In this document: positions 37,548-45,266 of the stretch, one piece after another | How the letters are laid out: every line of letters begins with the position of its first letter | Numbering within the stretch: position 1 is the stretch's first letter | Origin: Micromonospora sp. WMMD980 | GTDB lineage: Bacteria > Actinomycetota > Actinomycetes > Mycobacteriales > Micromonosporaceae | DNA: 64,000 nt | NCBI RefSeq assembly: GCF_029626035.1 | Contig: NZ_JARUBE010000003.1 | Coordinates: 2,976,001 to 3,040,000, forward strand | Reading direction: 5' to 3' | Program-made: the position numbers and the translations under genes | Notes under the pieces: model-generated | What the model was told of the DNA's origin: nothing | Database searches by the model: none | Seen by the model: the letters and a program-made list of their open reading frames with translations, nothing else

Positions 37548-38567
37548 TCAGGCGCTCGCCAGGTACGCGTCGATCTCGGCGCTGATCCGGGCCTGCTCGG
37601 CCGGTGCCAGGAACGCGGCGGCCACCGCGTCCCGGGCCAGCGCGGCCACCCCCTCCGCGCCGATGCCCAGCAGCCGGGCGGCGACCGCGTACTCGTCGTT
37701 GAGCGTGGTGCCGAACATCGGCGGGTCGTCGGAGTTGATGCTGACCGGCACGCCCGCCTCGATCAGCTGCGGCAGCGGGTGCTCGTCGAGGCTGGCCACG
37801 GCCCGGGTGCGCACGTTGGAGGTCGGGCACACCTCCAGCGGGATCCGGCGCTCGGCCAGGTGGGCCAGCAGGTCCGCGTCGAGCGCGGCGGAGATGCCGT
37901 GGCCGATCCGCTCGGCGCCCAGCTCGCGCAGCGCGTCCCAGATCGTCTCCGGGCCGGTGGTCTCGCCGGCGTGCGGCACCGAGCGCAGACCGGCGGCACG
38001 GGCCTGGTCGAAGTACGGCTTGAACTGCGGCCGGGGCACCCCGATCTCGGGGCCGCCCAGGCCGAAGCTGATCAACCCGTCCGGCCGCTCGTCGAGCGCG
38101 ATCCGCAGGGTCTGCTCGGCGGCCGGCAGCCCGGCCTCGCCGGGGATGTCGAAGCACCAGCGCAGCGCGATGCCGAAGTCGGCCTCGGCCCGCTTGCGCG
38201 CGTCCTCGATCGCCTCGCAGAACGCCGGCGCCGGGATGCCCCGGTGCACGTGCGAGTAGGGCGTGACGGTCAGCTCGGCATAGCGGACCTGCTGGCGGGC
38301 CAGCTCGCGGGCCACCTCGTGGGTGAGCAGCCAGACGTCGTCGGCGTCGCGGATCAGGTCCACCACGCTCAGGTAGACCTCGATGAAGTGGGCGAAGTCG
38401 CGGAACGCGAAGTAGTCGGCGAGCGCCTCCGGGTCGGCGGGGACGGGGCTGCGGCCCTCGTGCCGGGCGGCCAGCTCGGCGACGATCCGGGGCGAGGCGG
38501 AGCCGACGTGGTGCACGTGCAGCTCCACCTTGGGCAGTCCGGCGATGAAGGTGGGCAGGTCGGTCAC
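37548..38567 (-). CDS. Adenosine deaminase family protein (possibly aminofutalosine deaminase)
   Basis: This amidohydrolase-fold deaminase has 339 residues. The metal-binding start reads KVELHVHHVGSASP (HxH). The catalytic His/Glu are in RSVPHAGETTGP, His in ERIGHGISA, and the Asp pair in VSINSDDPPMFGTTL. Overall it is the Add family, but HVHHVGSASP differs from ordinary adenosine deaminases and resembles the actinobacterial group that includes 6-amino-6-deoxyfutalosine deaminases, so a menaquinone (futalosine) role is possible. GTG 38567 overlaps the methyltransferase stop (GTGA), so it is second in that operon. Confidence 0.88.
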   Translation of the reverse strand: MTDLPTFIAGLPKVELHVHHVGSASPRIVAELAARHEGRSPVPADPEALADYFAFRDFAHFIEVYLSVVDLIRDADDVWLLTHEVARELARQQVRYAELTVTPYSHVHRGIPAPAFCEAIEDARKRAEADFGIALRWCFDIPGEAGLPAAEQTLRIALDERPDGLISFGLGGPEIGVPRPQFKPYFDQARAAGLRSVPHAGETTGPETIWDALRELGAERIGHGISAALDADLLAHLAERRIPLEVCPTSNVRTRAVASLDEHPLPQLIEAGVPVSINSDDPPMFGTTLNDEYAVAARLLGIGAEGVAALARDAVAAAFLAPAEQARISAEIDAYLASA

Positions 38568-39355
38568 GAGTTCTCCTCTGCGCGGGCGCCGGTGCGGGCC
38601 ACCACGAAGATCCGGCGGAACGGGAAGTACACCTGACCCTGCCGCACCGGATACGCCTCGGCGAGCCGCACCCCCAGTTCGGCGCGGAAGGCGGCCCAGC
38701 CGGCGGTGTCCAGCGCGGCGTGGACCGGGCGCAGGGCCGTGCCCTCCATCCAGGCCAGCACCGGGTGGTCCGGGCCGGCGGCCGGCAGCAGGTGCACGTA
38801 GGTAGTCTCCCAGGCGTCCACCGCGCAGCCCGCGCCGGTCAGCAGCGTGGCGTAGTCGGCCGGGTCGTCGACCGGGGCCTCGCGCAGCAGCCCGGCGAGG
38901 CGGTCGCGCCACCGGTCCCGCCCGGCCACCTCGCGCAGTGCCCGGTGCGAGGGCGCGGCGAAGTTGCCCGGCACCTGGCACGCCAGCCACGCCCCGCGCG
39001 GCAGCTCCGCGGCCCAGCGGGTGAGCAGTTCACGGTGTTCCGGCACCCACTGGAGCACCGCGTTGCCGATGAGCACGTCCACCTCCGGCGCCGGCCGCCA
39101 GTCGCGCAGGTCGGCGACCGCGAAGTCGACCGGGGAGTCGAGGGTGTCGGCCCGGGCGATCATCTCGGGCGAGGAGTCCAGGCCGGTGATCCGGCTGCCG
39201 GGCCAGCGCCGGGCGAGCGTGGCGGTGAGCGTGCCGGGGCCGCAGCCGAGGTCGACCACCGCGCGCGGGTGGCTCGCGCCGACGCGGGCCAGCAGGTCGA
39301 CGAAGGGCCGGGAACGCTCGTCGTCGTAGCGCAGGTAGGTGCCGGGATCCCACAT
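38564..39355 (-). CDS. SAM-dependent methyltransferase, trans-aconitate 2-methyltransferase type
   Basis: This class I methyltransferase has 263 residues. It begins MWDPGTYLRYDDERSRPF, has motif I VVDLGCGPGTLT, then DSSPEMIARA and GNAVLQWVPEH, all Tam-like. GGAGG lies 5 nt before ATG 39355, which fixes the start over a weaker upstream TTG. It is the first gene of a two-gene operon with the deaminase. The divergent intergenic region holds an inverted repeat (39369-39399). Confidence 0.9.
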   Translation of the reverse strand: MWDPGTYLRYDDERSRPFVDLLARVGASHPRAVVDLGCGPGTLTATLARRWPGSRITGLDSSPEMIARADTLDSPVDFAVADLRDWRPAPEVDVLIGNAVLQWVPEHRELLTRWAAELPRGAWLACQVPGNFAAPSHRALREVAGRDRWRDRLAGLLREAPVDDPADYATLLTGAGCAVDAWETTYVHLLPAAGPDHPVLAWMEGTALRPVHAALDTAGWAAFRAELGVRLAEAYPVRQGQVYFPFRRIFVVARTGARAEENS

Positions 39356-39368
39356 GACAGCCTCCAAA

Positions 39369-39399
39369 CCGTACGTACGTCTTGTTGACGACCGTACGG
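39369..39399. promoter_or_regulatory. Inverted repeat in a divergent promoter region
   Basis: CCGTACG (39369-39375) and CGTACGG (39393-39399) flank 17 bp, between the divergent methyltransferase and aldo/keto reductase genes. It is a candidate dimeric operator; no regulator gene is adjacent. Confidence 0.4.
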
Positions 39400-39441
39400 C
39401 CCGACGGGCGCGACGGCAACCCGCTGACTAGGCTCGACCGG

Positions 39442-40425
39442 ATGGAACAGCGCAACTTCGACCGGCTCGGCCGGCACGTCGGCATCATCGGACTCGGTGC
39501 GTGGCAGCTCGGCGCCGACTGGGGCGAGGTCAGCGAGGACGCGGCGCTCGGCGTGCTCGCCGCCGCGGTGGACGCCGGCGTCACCTTCCTGGACACCGCG
39601 GACGTGTACGGCGACGGCCGCAGCGAGCAGCTGATCGGCCGCTTCCTGCGGTCCCGCCCGGACCACGGGCTGACCGTGGCCACCAAGATGGGCCGCCGGG
39701 TGCCGCAGACGCCCGAGGCGTACACCCTGGAGAACTTCCGGGCCTGGACCGACAGGTCCCGGGCCAACCTCGGCGTCGACACGCTCGACCTGGTCCAGCT
39801 GCACTGCCCGCCCACCGCGGTCTTCGCCGACGACCGGGTCTTCGACGCCCTGGACACGCTCGTCGCCGAGAAGCGCGTCGCCGGTTACGGGGTCAGCGTG
39901 GAGACCTGCGAGCAGGCCCGCACCGCCATCGCCCGGCCCGGCGTGGCCAGCGTGCAGATCATCCTCAACGCGGTGCGGCACAAGCCGCTGGAGCGGGTGC
40001 TCCCGGCCGCCGCGGCGGCCGGGGTCGGCGTCATCGCCCGGGTGCCGCTGGCCAGCGGGTTGCTCTCCGGCCGCTACGACGAGCACACCACCTTCCCGGA
40101 GAACGACCACCGCACGTTCAACCGGCACGGCGAGTCGTTCGACGTCGGCGAGACGTTCTCCGGCGTCGACTACGACCTCGGTCTGGCCGCCGTACGCCGG
40201 CTCGCGCCGCTCGTCGGCGACGACCGCACCATGGCGCAGTTCGCGCTGCGCTGGATCCTCGACCAGCCGGGCGTGACCGTGGTGATCCCCGGCGCCCGCT
40301 CGGCCGAGCAGGCCCGGCGCAACGCCGAGGCGGCCGGCCAGCCGCCACTGACCGAGGTGGAGCTGACCTCGGTGCGGGCCACCTACGACGAGCTGATCCG
40401 GCCGCAGGTGCACGACCGGTGGTGA
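39442..40425 (+). CDS. Aldo/keto reductase
   Basis: This AKR has 327 residues. The catalytic Asp/Tyr are in FLDTADVYGDGRSEQ, Lys in TVATKMGRR and His in LVQLHCPPT. The C-terminal NADPH site is VVIPGARSAEQARRNAEA. ATG 39442 is preceded by TAGGCT 7 nt upstream (39429-39434), fitting a leaderless transcript; the longer frame from 39382 lacks family similarity. It is not closely similar to the reductase at 27283-28341. Confidence 0.92.
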   Translation: MEQRNFDRLGRHVGIIGLGAWQLGADWGEVSEDAALGVLAAAVDAGVTFLDTADVYGDGRSEQLIGRFLRSRPDHGLTVATKMGRRVPQTPEAYTLENFRAWTDRSRANLGVDTLDLVQLHCPPTAVFADDRVFDALDTLVAEKRVAGYGVSVETCEQARTAIARPGVASVQIILNAVRHKPLERVLPAAAAAGVGVIARVPLASGLLSGRYDEHTTFPENDHRTFNRHGESFDVGETFSGVDYDLGLAAVRRLAPLVGDDRTMAQFALRWILDQPGVTVVIPGARSAEQARRNAEAAGQPPLTEVELTSVRATYDELIRPQVHDRW

Positions 40426-40498
40426 CCGGCGCGGCGCCACCGGCGTCGGAGACGGGCGGGCATGCTGGACCGGGGTGGACGTCGGTGGAGGGGGCGCG

Positions 40499-40687
40499 AT
40501 GAGGGGTTGGTTCCGGCTCACCGTGGGGCTGCTGGCCGTGGTGCTGGGTGTTCTCTGGACCGTGCTGGGGCTCGGCTACGTCGAGGGCAGCGCGCTGACC
40601 GACCAGCGGCTCTGGGCGGTGATCGGCCCGGTGGTCGTCCTGATCGGACTCGTCACGCTCTGGTACGGCATGCGGGCCCGCCGCTGA
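40499..40687 (+). CDS. Small two-helix membrane protein
   Basis: This 62-residue protein has two TM helices (GLLAVVLGVLWTVLGLGYV and AVIGPVVVLIGLVTLWYG) and a basic end. ATG 40499 follows a strong GGAGGGGG site. It is followed by a hairpin terminator. Unknown function; a common actinobacterial type of short membrane protein. Confidence 0.75.
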   Translation: MRGWFRLTVGLLAVVLGVLWTVLGLGYVEGSALTDQRLWAVIGPVVVLIGLVTLWYGMRARR

Positions 40688-40706
40688 GCCCCGACGGGCA
40701 TGGAGA

Positions 40707-40736
40707 AGCCCCGCCTCCCGTGCGGGATGCGGGGCT
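40707..40736. terminator. Bidirectional terminator between convergent genes
   Basis: AGCCCCGC (40707-40714) and GCGGGGCT (40729-40736), with further pairing inside (TCCCG/CGGGA), between the small membrane protein and the cold-shock gene. Confidence 0.7.
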
Positions 40737-40772
40737 CCGTACGCCGACCCGCCCGGCCGGCGCCTTGTCAGC

Positions 40773-40976
40773 TCAGATGGGGCGGACCTGCTCGGCCTGC
40801 GGACCCTTCTGACCCTGGGCGATCTCGAACTCCACCCGCTGGTTCTCCTCCAGCGAGCGGTAGCCGCTGGTCTGGATGGCCGAGAAGTGGACGAACACGT
40901 CAGCACCCCCGCCGTCGACGGTGATGAAGCCGAAGCCCTTGTCAGCGTTGAACCACTTCACGGTTCCCTGCGCCAT
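40773..40976 (-). CDS. Cold-shock protein (CspA family)
   Basis: This single cold-shock domain protein has 67 residues. RNP1 is KGFGFIT and RNP2 is VFVHFSAI. It begins [24 protein letters not shown] just upstream fixes ATG 40976. It is an RNA chaperone. The likely mRNA leader is about 150 nt, as is common for csp genes (see 40977-41143). Confidence 0.97.
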   Translation of the reverse strand: MAQGTVKWFNADKGFGFITVDGGGADVFVHFSAIQTSGYRSLEENQRVEFEIAQGQKGPQAEQVRPI

Positions 40977-41143
40977 GTGCAACTCCTTCTAAAACTGGCG
41001 GCCGAGCACGCCGTGCGGCCGATTGGCCGTTTTCGAGCAGCGGCGCCTGAGGTGGCCCCCCATGCAGGGAACGTCTCTCAACCCACGCGTCTCGCAACAG
41101 CGTGAGAAAGCAAACCACGTACGCAAAAACTTCGCACAGCCTA
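40977..41143 (-). promoter_or_regulatory. Cold-shock gene promoter and long 5' leader
   Basis: A TAGGCT -10-like box (41138-41143, minus strand) would start transcription near 41130, giving a leader of about 154 nt. The leader is unusually AT-rich near its start. Long leaders in csp mRNAs often act as thermosensors; that role is inferred here. Confidence 0.45.
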
Positions 41144-41264
41144 CCGGACGAAATTCTCCGACATGTGACCTGAAGGTTGTCCGATGATCGACGGGCGGGC
41201 CGGTTCCGCCGTGCGAAAGACCCCTTCCCCGGCTGGCGGGAAAGGGGTCCGTCGACGTGTCGGA

Positions 41265-41537
41265 TCAGTCGGGCCAGTGCCCGGTCAGCCGGCGCACGCC
41301 GGCCGCGCCACCCCGGTCCACGGCCGCCCGGACCGCTGAGAAGATCGCCCCCTGCAGGGCCGCGGCGGCGAGCACCTCGCCCCAGCGGCGGTCCTCGTCG
41401 GTGGCGCTGGGCGCGTCGTCGTCGCCCGCCGCCAGCTTCCACACCTGTCGGAAAACCATCCCGGCGACCGCGCCGGCGGCCAGACCGAGCAGCACCCCCA
41501 CCGGCTTGTACGCCGCCTTACCGATCCTGCCGCTCAC
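41265..41537 (-). CDS. DUF4235 small membrane protein
   Basis: This 90-residue protein starts at GTG 41537 after GGGAGG (MSGRIGKAAYKPVGVLLGLAAGAVAG). It has a TM helix and the AAYKPVG ... QVWKLA pattern typical of DUF4235. It overlaps the upstream DUF3618 gene by 4 nt (GTGA) and is last in a three-gene envelope-protein operon. Unknown function. Confidence 0.88.
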   Translation of the reverse strand: MSGRIGKAAYKPVGVLLGLAAGAVAGMVFRQVWKLAAGDDDAPSATDEDRRWGEVLAAAALQGAIFSAVRAAVDRGGAAGVRRLTGHWPD

Positions 41538-41887
41538 CGACGCCTCCCTCGGACCACCAACAGCACCACCACGGTCGCCACCGCACCGGCCGCGACCACC
41601 GCCCACGGCAACGGGCCGCGCGCGAGGGCGCCCGGCTCGTACACCGCCTGCGCCCGGACCAGCCGGGCCCGCTCGGCCGCCCGGCTGCGCACCCGGGCCA
41701 CGGTCGTCGCCGCCTGCTCCCGCATCCGCGCCTTCGCCTGCTCGGCGGAGTGCCGCATCAGCGCCTTCGGGTCGGCCCGGGCCGCCAGCAGCTCCATCGT
41801 CTCACCGAGTTCCACCCGGGTCCGGCGGATCTCCTCCCGGAGCGCCGCCACGTCCCCGGTCCCGTTGCCGGCTCCGTTGCCGGTCAT
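41534..41887 (-). CDS. DUF3618 protein
   Basis: This 117-residue protein has the DUF3618 motif LREEIRRTRVELGETMELLAARADPKA, a basic coiled-coil-like middle and one C-terminal TM helix (WAVVAAGAVATVVVLLVV). It overlaps both neighbours by 4 nt (ATGA upstream, GTGA downstream), so the three genes are translationally coupled. Unknown function. Confidence 0.88.
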   Translation of the reverse strand: MTGNGAGNGTGDVAALREEIRRTRVELGETMELLAARADPKALMRHSAEQAKARMREQAATTVARVRSRAAERARLVRAQAVYEPGALARGPLPWAVVAAGAVATVVVLLVVRGRRR

Positions 41888-42318
41888 GCCCGCCTCCCGT
41901 CCTTCACCGCGGCGGTGACCGTGTCGACGTCCGCCCGGACGCTGCGGACCGCCGCCTCCGGCACCGGCGGGACGGCACGGCTGACCTGCTTCTTGCCCAC
42001 GAGCGCCAGGATCCCGGCGAGCAGGAACAGCGCCACCGCCACGATCAGCGCGGCCAACCACGCCGGCATGACCAGCGCCAGCAGCAGGATCACGGTGGCG
42101 ACGAGCGCGCCGGCGCCGTAGAGCGCCATCACCCCGCCACCGCCGAACAGACCGATCCCGATCCCGGCGTGCTTGCCCTTCTGGGTCAGCTCCGCCCGGG
42201 CCAGGGCCAGTTCGTCCCGCACCAGGCGGGTGACCTGTTCGGTGGCCCGTTGCACCAGTTCCGCGGTGGACGGCTCGTTCCCGGTCCGGGACGTGCTGCG
42301 ACTCGCGACGTCAGCCAT
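41884..42318 (-). CDS. Actinobacterial Holin-X / phage-holin superfamily III protein
   Basis: This 144-residue protein has the N-terminal AELVQRATEQVTRLVRDELALARAEL, then two TM hairpin helices (GVMALYGAGALVATVILLLAL and AWLAALIVAVALFLLAGILALVG). This is the Holin-X (PF07332-like) pattern, found in non-phage chromosomal operons with DUF3618 and DUF4235. There is no phage context here, so a lysis role is unlikely. It is the first gene of the operon. Confidence 0.88.
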   Translation of the reverse strand: MADVASRSTSRTGNEPSTAELVQRATEQVTRLVRDELALARAELTQKGKHAGIGIGLFGGGGVMALYGAGALVATVILLLALVMPAWLAALIVAVALFLLAGILALVGKKQVSRAVPPVPEAAVRSVRADVDTVTAAVKDGRRA

Positions 42319-42603
42319 GCTGTCCTCCTTTCATCATCACCGCGCTGTATGCCCGGAGTCGCCGCCCGTCAATCCTGCGCGGAGCGACCGGTCGGGCCGG
42401 CCGCGCACCGCCGGAATCCGGGGCATGCGCAGCAGGTCCCCCGGAACGCGCCGATCAAACCCACTCGGCCCGACACTCCGCGAACGGAACCGGCCGGACG
42501 CGTGCCGTCCCGGCCGGGACAACGCGCCGCCCGGGCGCCGGGTCACGCACGGAGCCCCCGGCGCCGCGGGCGGCGGCCGGGGGCTCCGATCGGGGTACGC
42601 GGG

Positions 42604-43800
42604 TCAGCGCCGGGCCTCGGCGTGGTCCTCCCGGCCCACGAACACCTCGCTGCGGGCGTCGCCGTCGTCGCTGCCGCCGAAGACCCGCGCGTCGTCGGGC
42701 GCCTCGGTGTCGGTCGCCCGGCGGACCGGGCGGCGCTGCTGGATCGACTGCCACGACATCGGGCCGGTGACGTCGCCCACCTCGGTGCGCAGCCGGGGCA
42801 GTGCGGTCGGGCGGTGGTCGCGCACCCAGGTCACCAGGTGCTCACGGACCAGACAGCGCAGGTCCCACAGGCTGCCGGCGTCGGCGGCGCTGACCAGCGC
42901 GCGCACCTTGACCATGCCGCCGGTGGCGTCGGTCACCTGGAGCACGCAGACCCGGCCGTCCCACAGCTCGGTGCCCTCGCACAGCCGGCGCAGCTCCCCG
43001 CGCATGGCCTGCGCCGGGATGGCCCAGTCCAGGTCGAACTCGGCGGTGCCGAGCACCTTCGCCTCGGTGCGGGTCCAGTTCTGGAACGGCGTGCTGGTGA
43101 AGTACGAGGTGGGCAGGATCAACCGGCGGTCGTCCCAGACCTGCACGACCACGTAGCTGAGCGTCAGCTCCTCGATCCGGCCCCACTCCCCCTCGACCAC
43201 CACCACGTCGTCGAGGCGGACCGCGTCGCTGAAGGCGAGCTGGAGGCCGGCGAAGACGTTGCCGAGCAGGCTCTGCGCGGCCAGCGCGGCGACGACACCG
43301 ACCACCCCGGCGGAGGTGAGCACGCCGGCGCCGATACCGCGTACGGCGGGGAACGTCATCAGCATCACGCCGACCGCGAGGATCACGATCACCGCGATGG
43401 TCAGCCGGCGCAGCAGCACCACCTGGGTGCGCACCCGGCGGGCGTGCCGGTTGTTCGGCACGTCCACCCGGAACCGGGCCAGCGCGGTGTCCTCCGCCAC
43501 CACCAGCAGCGCGGCCACCAGCCAGGCGATCGCGGCGATCATGGCCAGCCCGAGCGTGTGCAGGACGAACTTGCGCCACGGGCTGCCCACCGCGTAGAGC
43601 GTGGTGAACCGGACCGCGAGCTGCACGGCGATCACGGTCACGGCGACCTGGAACGCGCGGTGCGCGTGCTCGGTCAGCTCGGTCATCAGCAGCGACCGGC
43701 GGCCGAGGCGCCGGGTCATCCGGTGCACCACCGCGACCAGCACCAACGCGACCGCCGCCGCGGCCAGCGCGGCGGCAACGGTCACCAGATAGCTCTGCAC
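42604..43800 (-). CDS. MscS-family mechanosensitive channel-like protein
   Basis: This 398-residue protein has about four N-terminal TM helices. The MscS pore-like helix follows (TSAGVVGVVAALAAQSLLGNVFAGL), then the beta domain (VVVVEGEWGRIEELTLSYVVVQVWDDRRLILP), typical of the MscS superfamily. The C-terminal tail is acidic. The start is GTG 43800 with a GGAG site. It would release solutes under hypo-osmotic stress. The 285 bp between this gene and the Holin-X operon hold nothing recognisable. Confidence 0.9.
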   Translation of the reverse strand: MQSYLVTVAAALAAAAVALVLVAVVHRMTRRLGRRSLLMTELTEHAHRAFQVAVTVIAVQLAVRFTTLYAVGSPWRKFVLHTLGLAMIAAIAWLVAALLVVAEDTALARFRVDVPNNRHARRVRTQVVLLRRLTIAVIVILAVGVMLMTFPAVRGIGAGVLTSAGVVGVVAALAAQSLLGNVFAGLQLAFSDAVRLDDVVVVEGEWGRIEELTLSYVVVQVWDDRRLILPTSYFTSTPFQNWTRTEAKVLGTAEFDLDWAIPAQAMRGELRRLCEGTELWDGRVCVLQVTDATGGMVKVRALVSAADAGSLWDLRCLVREHLVTWVRDHRPTALPRLRTEVGDVTGPMSWQSIQQRRPVRRATDTEAPDDARVFGGSDDGDARSEVFVGREDHAEARR

Positions 43801-43876
43801 GTGCTCTCTCCCTCCGGCCCGGGCGGGAATCGGGCAAAGGCCCAATGGTGCCCGGCGGTCCGGATATCGACCAGGC

Positions 43877-44698
43877 TCAGACCTTGCGGAACCGGGACTG
43901 GAAGAAGCAGTAGACGCCGAAGGCGGCGATGCCGAGGGCCATCAGTGACAGCAGCCACGGACCGTACGCCTGGTCGCGCAGCGTGCGCAGGGCGGCGTCC
44001 AGGCCGCGCGCCTTCTCCGGGTCGTACTTCACGGCGGCGACCACGATGAGCAGGCCGGCCACGGCGAAGACGGCGCCCCGCGCGGCGTACCCGGCCATGC
44101 CGAGACGACGGATCAGCTTGTGCGTCTTCGGGTTCATCTCGCCGGTCTTGAGCTTGCGCTCGAACTTCTTCCTCAGGCCGTAGATCACCATGCCGACGCC
44201 GACCGCGGCGAGCACCAGACCGGCCAGCCCGACCAGCCACCGGCCGCCGTCGTTGGCCATCAGCTTCTCGGTGAGCTGTTGCTGCCGGTGGGAGGAGTTG
44301 GAGCTGGCGTCCTGAACCACCTTGATCGCGGTCCAGCCCAGCCAGACGAAGAGGATCACTCGCACGACGGAGGCGATCCGCTCGAACGTCCGCTCCTTGC
44401 CGGTCTTCGACTGGTGGCCGACCAGCGCCTCGGAGGCCTGCCAGATGGCCATGGCGAAGAACCCGATCGCGATCACGACCAGCATGAACTTGCCGAGCGG
44501 CTGCTCGCCGAGGGTGCGCAGGGCACCGTTCTGGTTGCCCTCCTCCCCGGACTTGCCGAAGGCGATCTGCAACGCCAGCCAGGCGAGGAGAAGATGCACG
44601 ATTCCATAGCCGATGAAGCCGGCGCGGGTCAATAGTTCGAGCCACCGGCTGTTCTTGGCCTGGGCGGCGGTGGCTCCGGCGTTCCGGGTGAGAGACAT
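43877..44698 (-). CDS. DUF1206 integral membrane protein
   Basis: This 273-residue protein has about six TM helices arranged as three repeated pairs (GFIGYGIVHLLLAWLALQIAFG ... GMAGYAARGAVFAVAGLLIV). The repeated aromatic/Gly pattern is characteristic of DUF1206. Unknown function, probably stress- or envelope-related from its neighbours. Confidence 0.92.
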   Translation of the reverse strand: MSLTRNAGATAAQAKNSRWLELLTRAGFIGYGIVHLLLAWLALQIAFGKSGEEGNQNGALRTLGEQPLGKFMLVVIAIGFFAMAIWQASEALVGHQSKTGKERTFERIASVVRVILFVWLGWTAIKVVQDASSNSSHRQQQLTEKLMANDGGRWLVGLAGLVLAAVGVGMVIYGLRKKFERKLKTGEMNPKTHKLIRRLGMAGYAARGAVFAVAGLLIVVAAVKYDPEKARGLDAALRTLRDQAYGPWLLSLMALGIAAFGVYCFFQSRFRKV

Positions 44699-44777
44699 GG
44701 GGTCCTCAATCTCCCGACGTGCGGTTTTCCAAACGTCCGGAGGCCGGAGACCGCCACGCCGCCCCGGCCGAGGGACA

Positions 44778-45137
44778 TCAGCCGTTGGGGTTGCGGGCCA
44801 CCCGGAGCACGACCTGTTGGTCGGTCACGCTGTCCAGGCTGACCTGGAGGCCACCGACCTCGGTGGCCTGCTGGCCGGTGGTGAGCGAGAGCTGCTCCCC
44901 GGCCACCTCGACGGTGACCTGGTCGTCCTGCGCCCCGATCAGCTTGGCCTCGATGCCGAGGATGGTGGCGCTGGCGTTCACGCCACGGTCGAACGCGACA
45001 GTGCAGGCGTCCAGGCCGCAGTCGGTGTCGGCGCCGTTCGAGCTGCAGCCGGCGAGCAGCGCGACACCGAGGGCGAGACCGGCGAGCAGCCCGGCGGCGC
45101 GGCGGGCGGGGGCGAAGGTGGCGCGTCGGTTCGTCAC
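44778..45137 (-). CDS. Small lipoprotein
   Basis: This 119-residue protein has a lipoprotein signal ending in a lipobox (LGVALLAGCSSN; Cys near residue 32). The small mature domain has two further Cys (DCGLDACTV), probably disulfide-bonded. GTG 45137 has both a GGGGAAG purine stretch and a TACCGT box 7 nt upstream. Surface-anchored; unknown function. Confidence 0.82.
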   Translation of the reverse strand: MTNRRATFAPARRAAGLLAGLALGVALLAGCSSNGADTDCGLDACTVAFDRGVNASATILGIEAKLIGAQDDQVTVEVAGEQLSLTTGQQATEVGGLQVSLDSVTDQQVVLRVARNPNG

Positions 45138-45197
45138 CTTCCCCACGGTACCGCCCGCCGGCCACGCCCCGGCTGGTCGCTCGCTCGCCACCGGGCG

Positions 45198-45250
45198 TTG
45201 AAAGGGGCCCCCGCCTCTACCGAATGCGTTAAGAGGGGGCCCCGCCTTGC
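45198..45250 (-). repeat. Dispersed GGGGCCCC intergenic repeat, copy 3
   Basis: Same orientation as copy 2, core diverged to TTAACGCATTCGGTAGAG on the minus strand. It ends 4 bp before the -10 box of the next gene, so it overlaps that promoter's -35 zone. Confidence 0.8.
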
Positions 45251-45254
45251 GCGC

Positions 45255-45260
45255 TAGGGT
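45255..45260 (+). promoter_or_regulatory. -10 element (TAGGGT) for the desulfurase-like gene
   Basis: TAGGGT is 6 nt before the ATG at 45267; a leaderless start is likely. The repeat copy 3 lies immediately upstream. Confidence 0.5.
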
Positions 45261-45266
45261 GCGGGA

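Noticed and set aside
41884..42318. Prophage lysis gene (holin)
   Set aside because: The Holin-X-type protein sits in a DUF3618/DUF4235 operon with no other phage genes.
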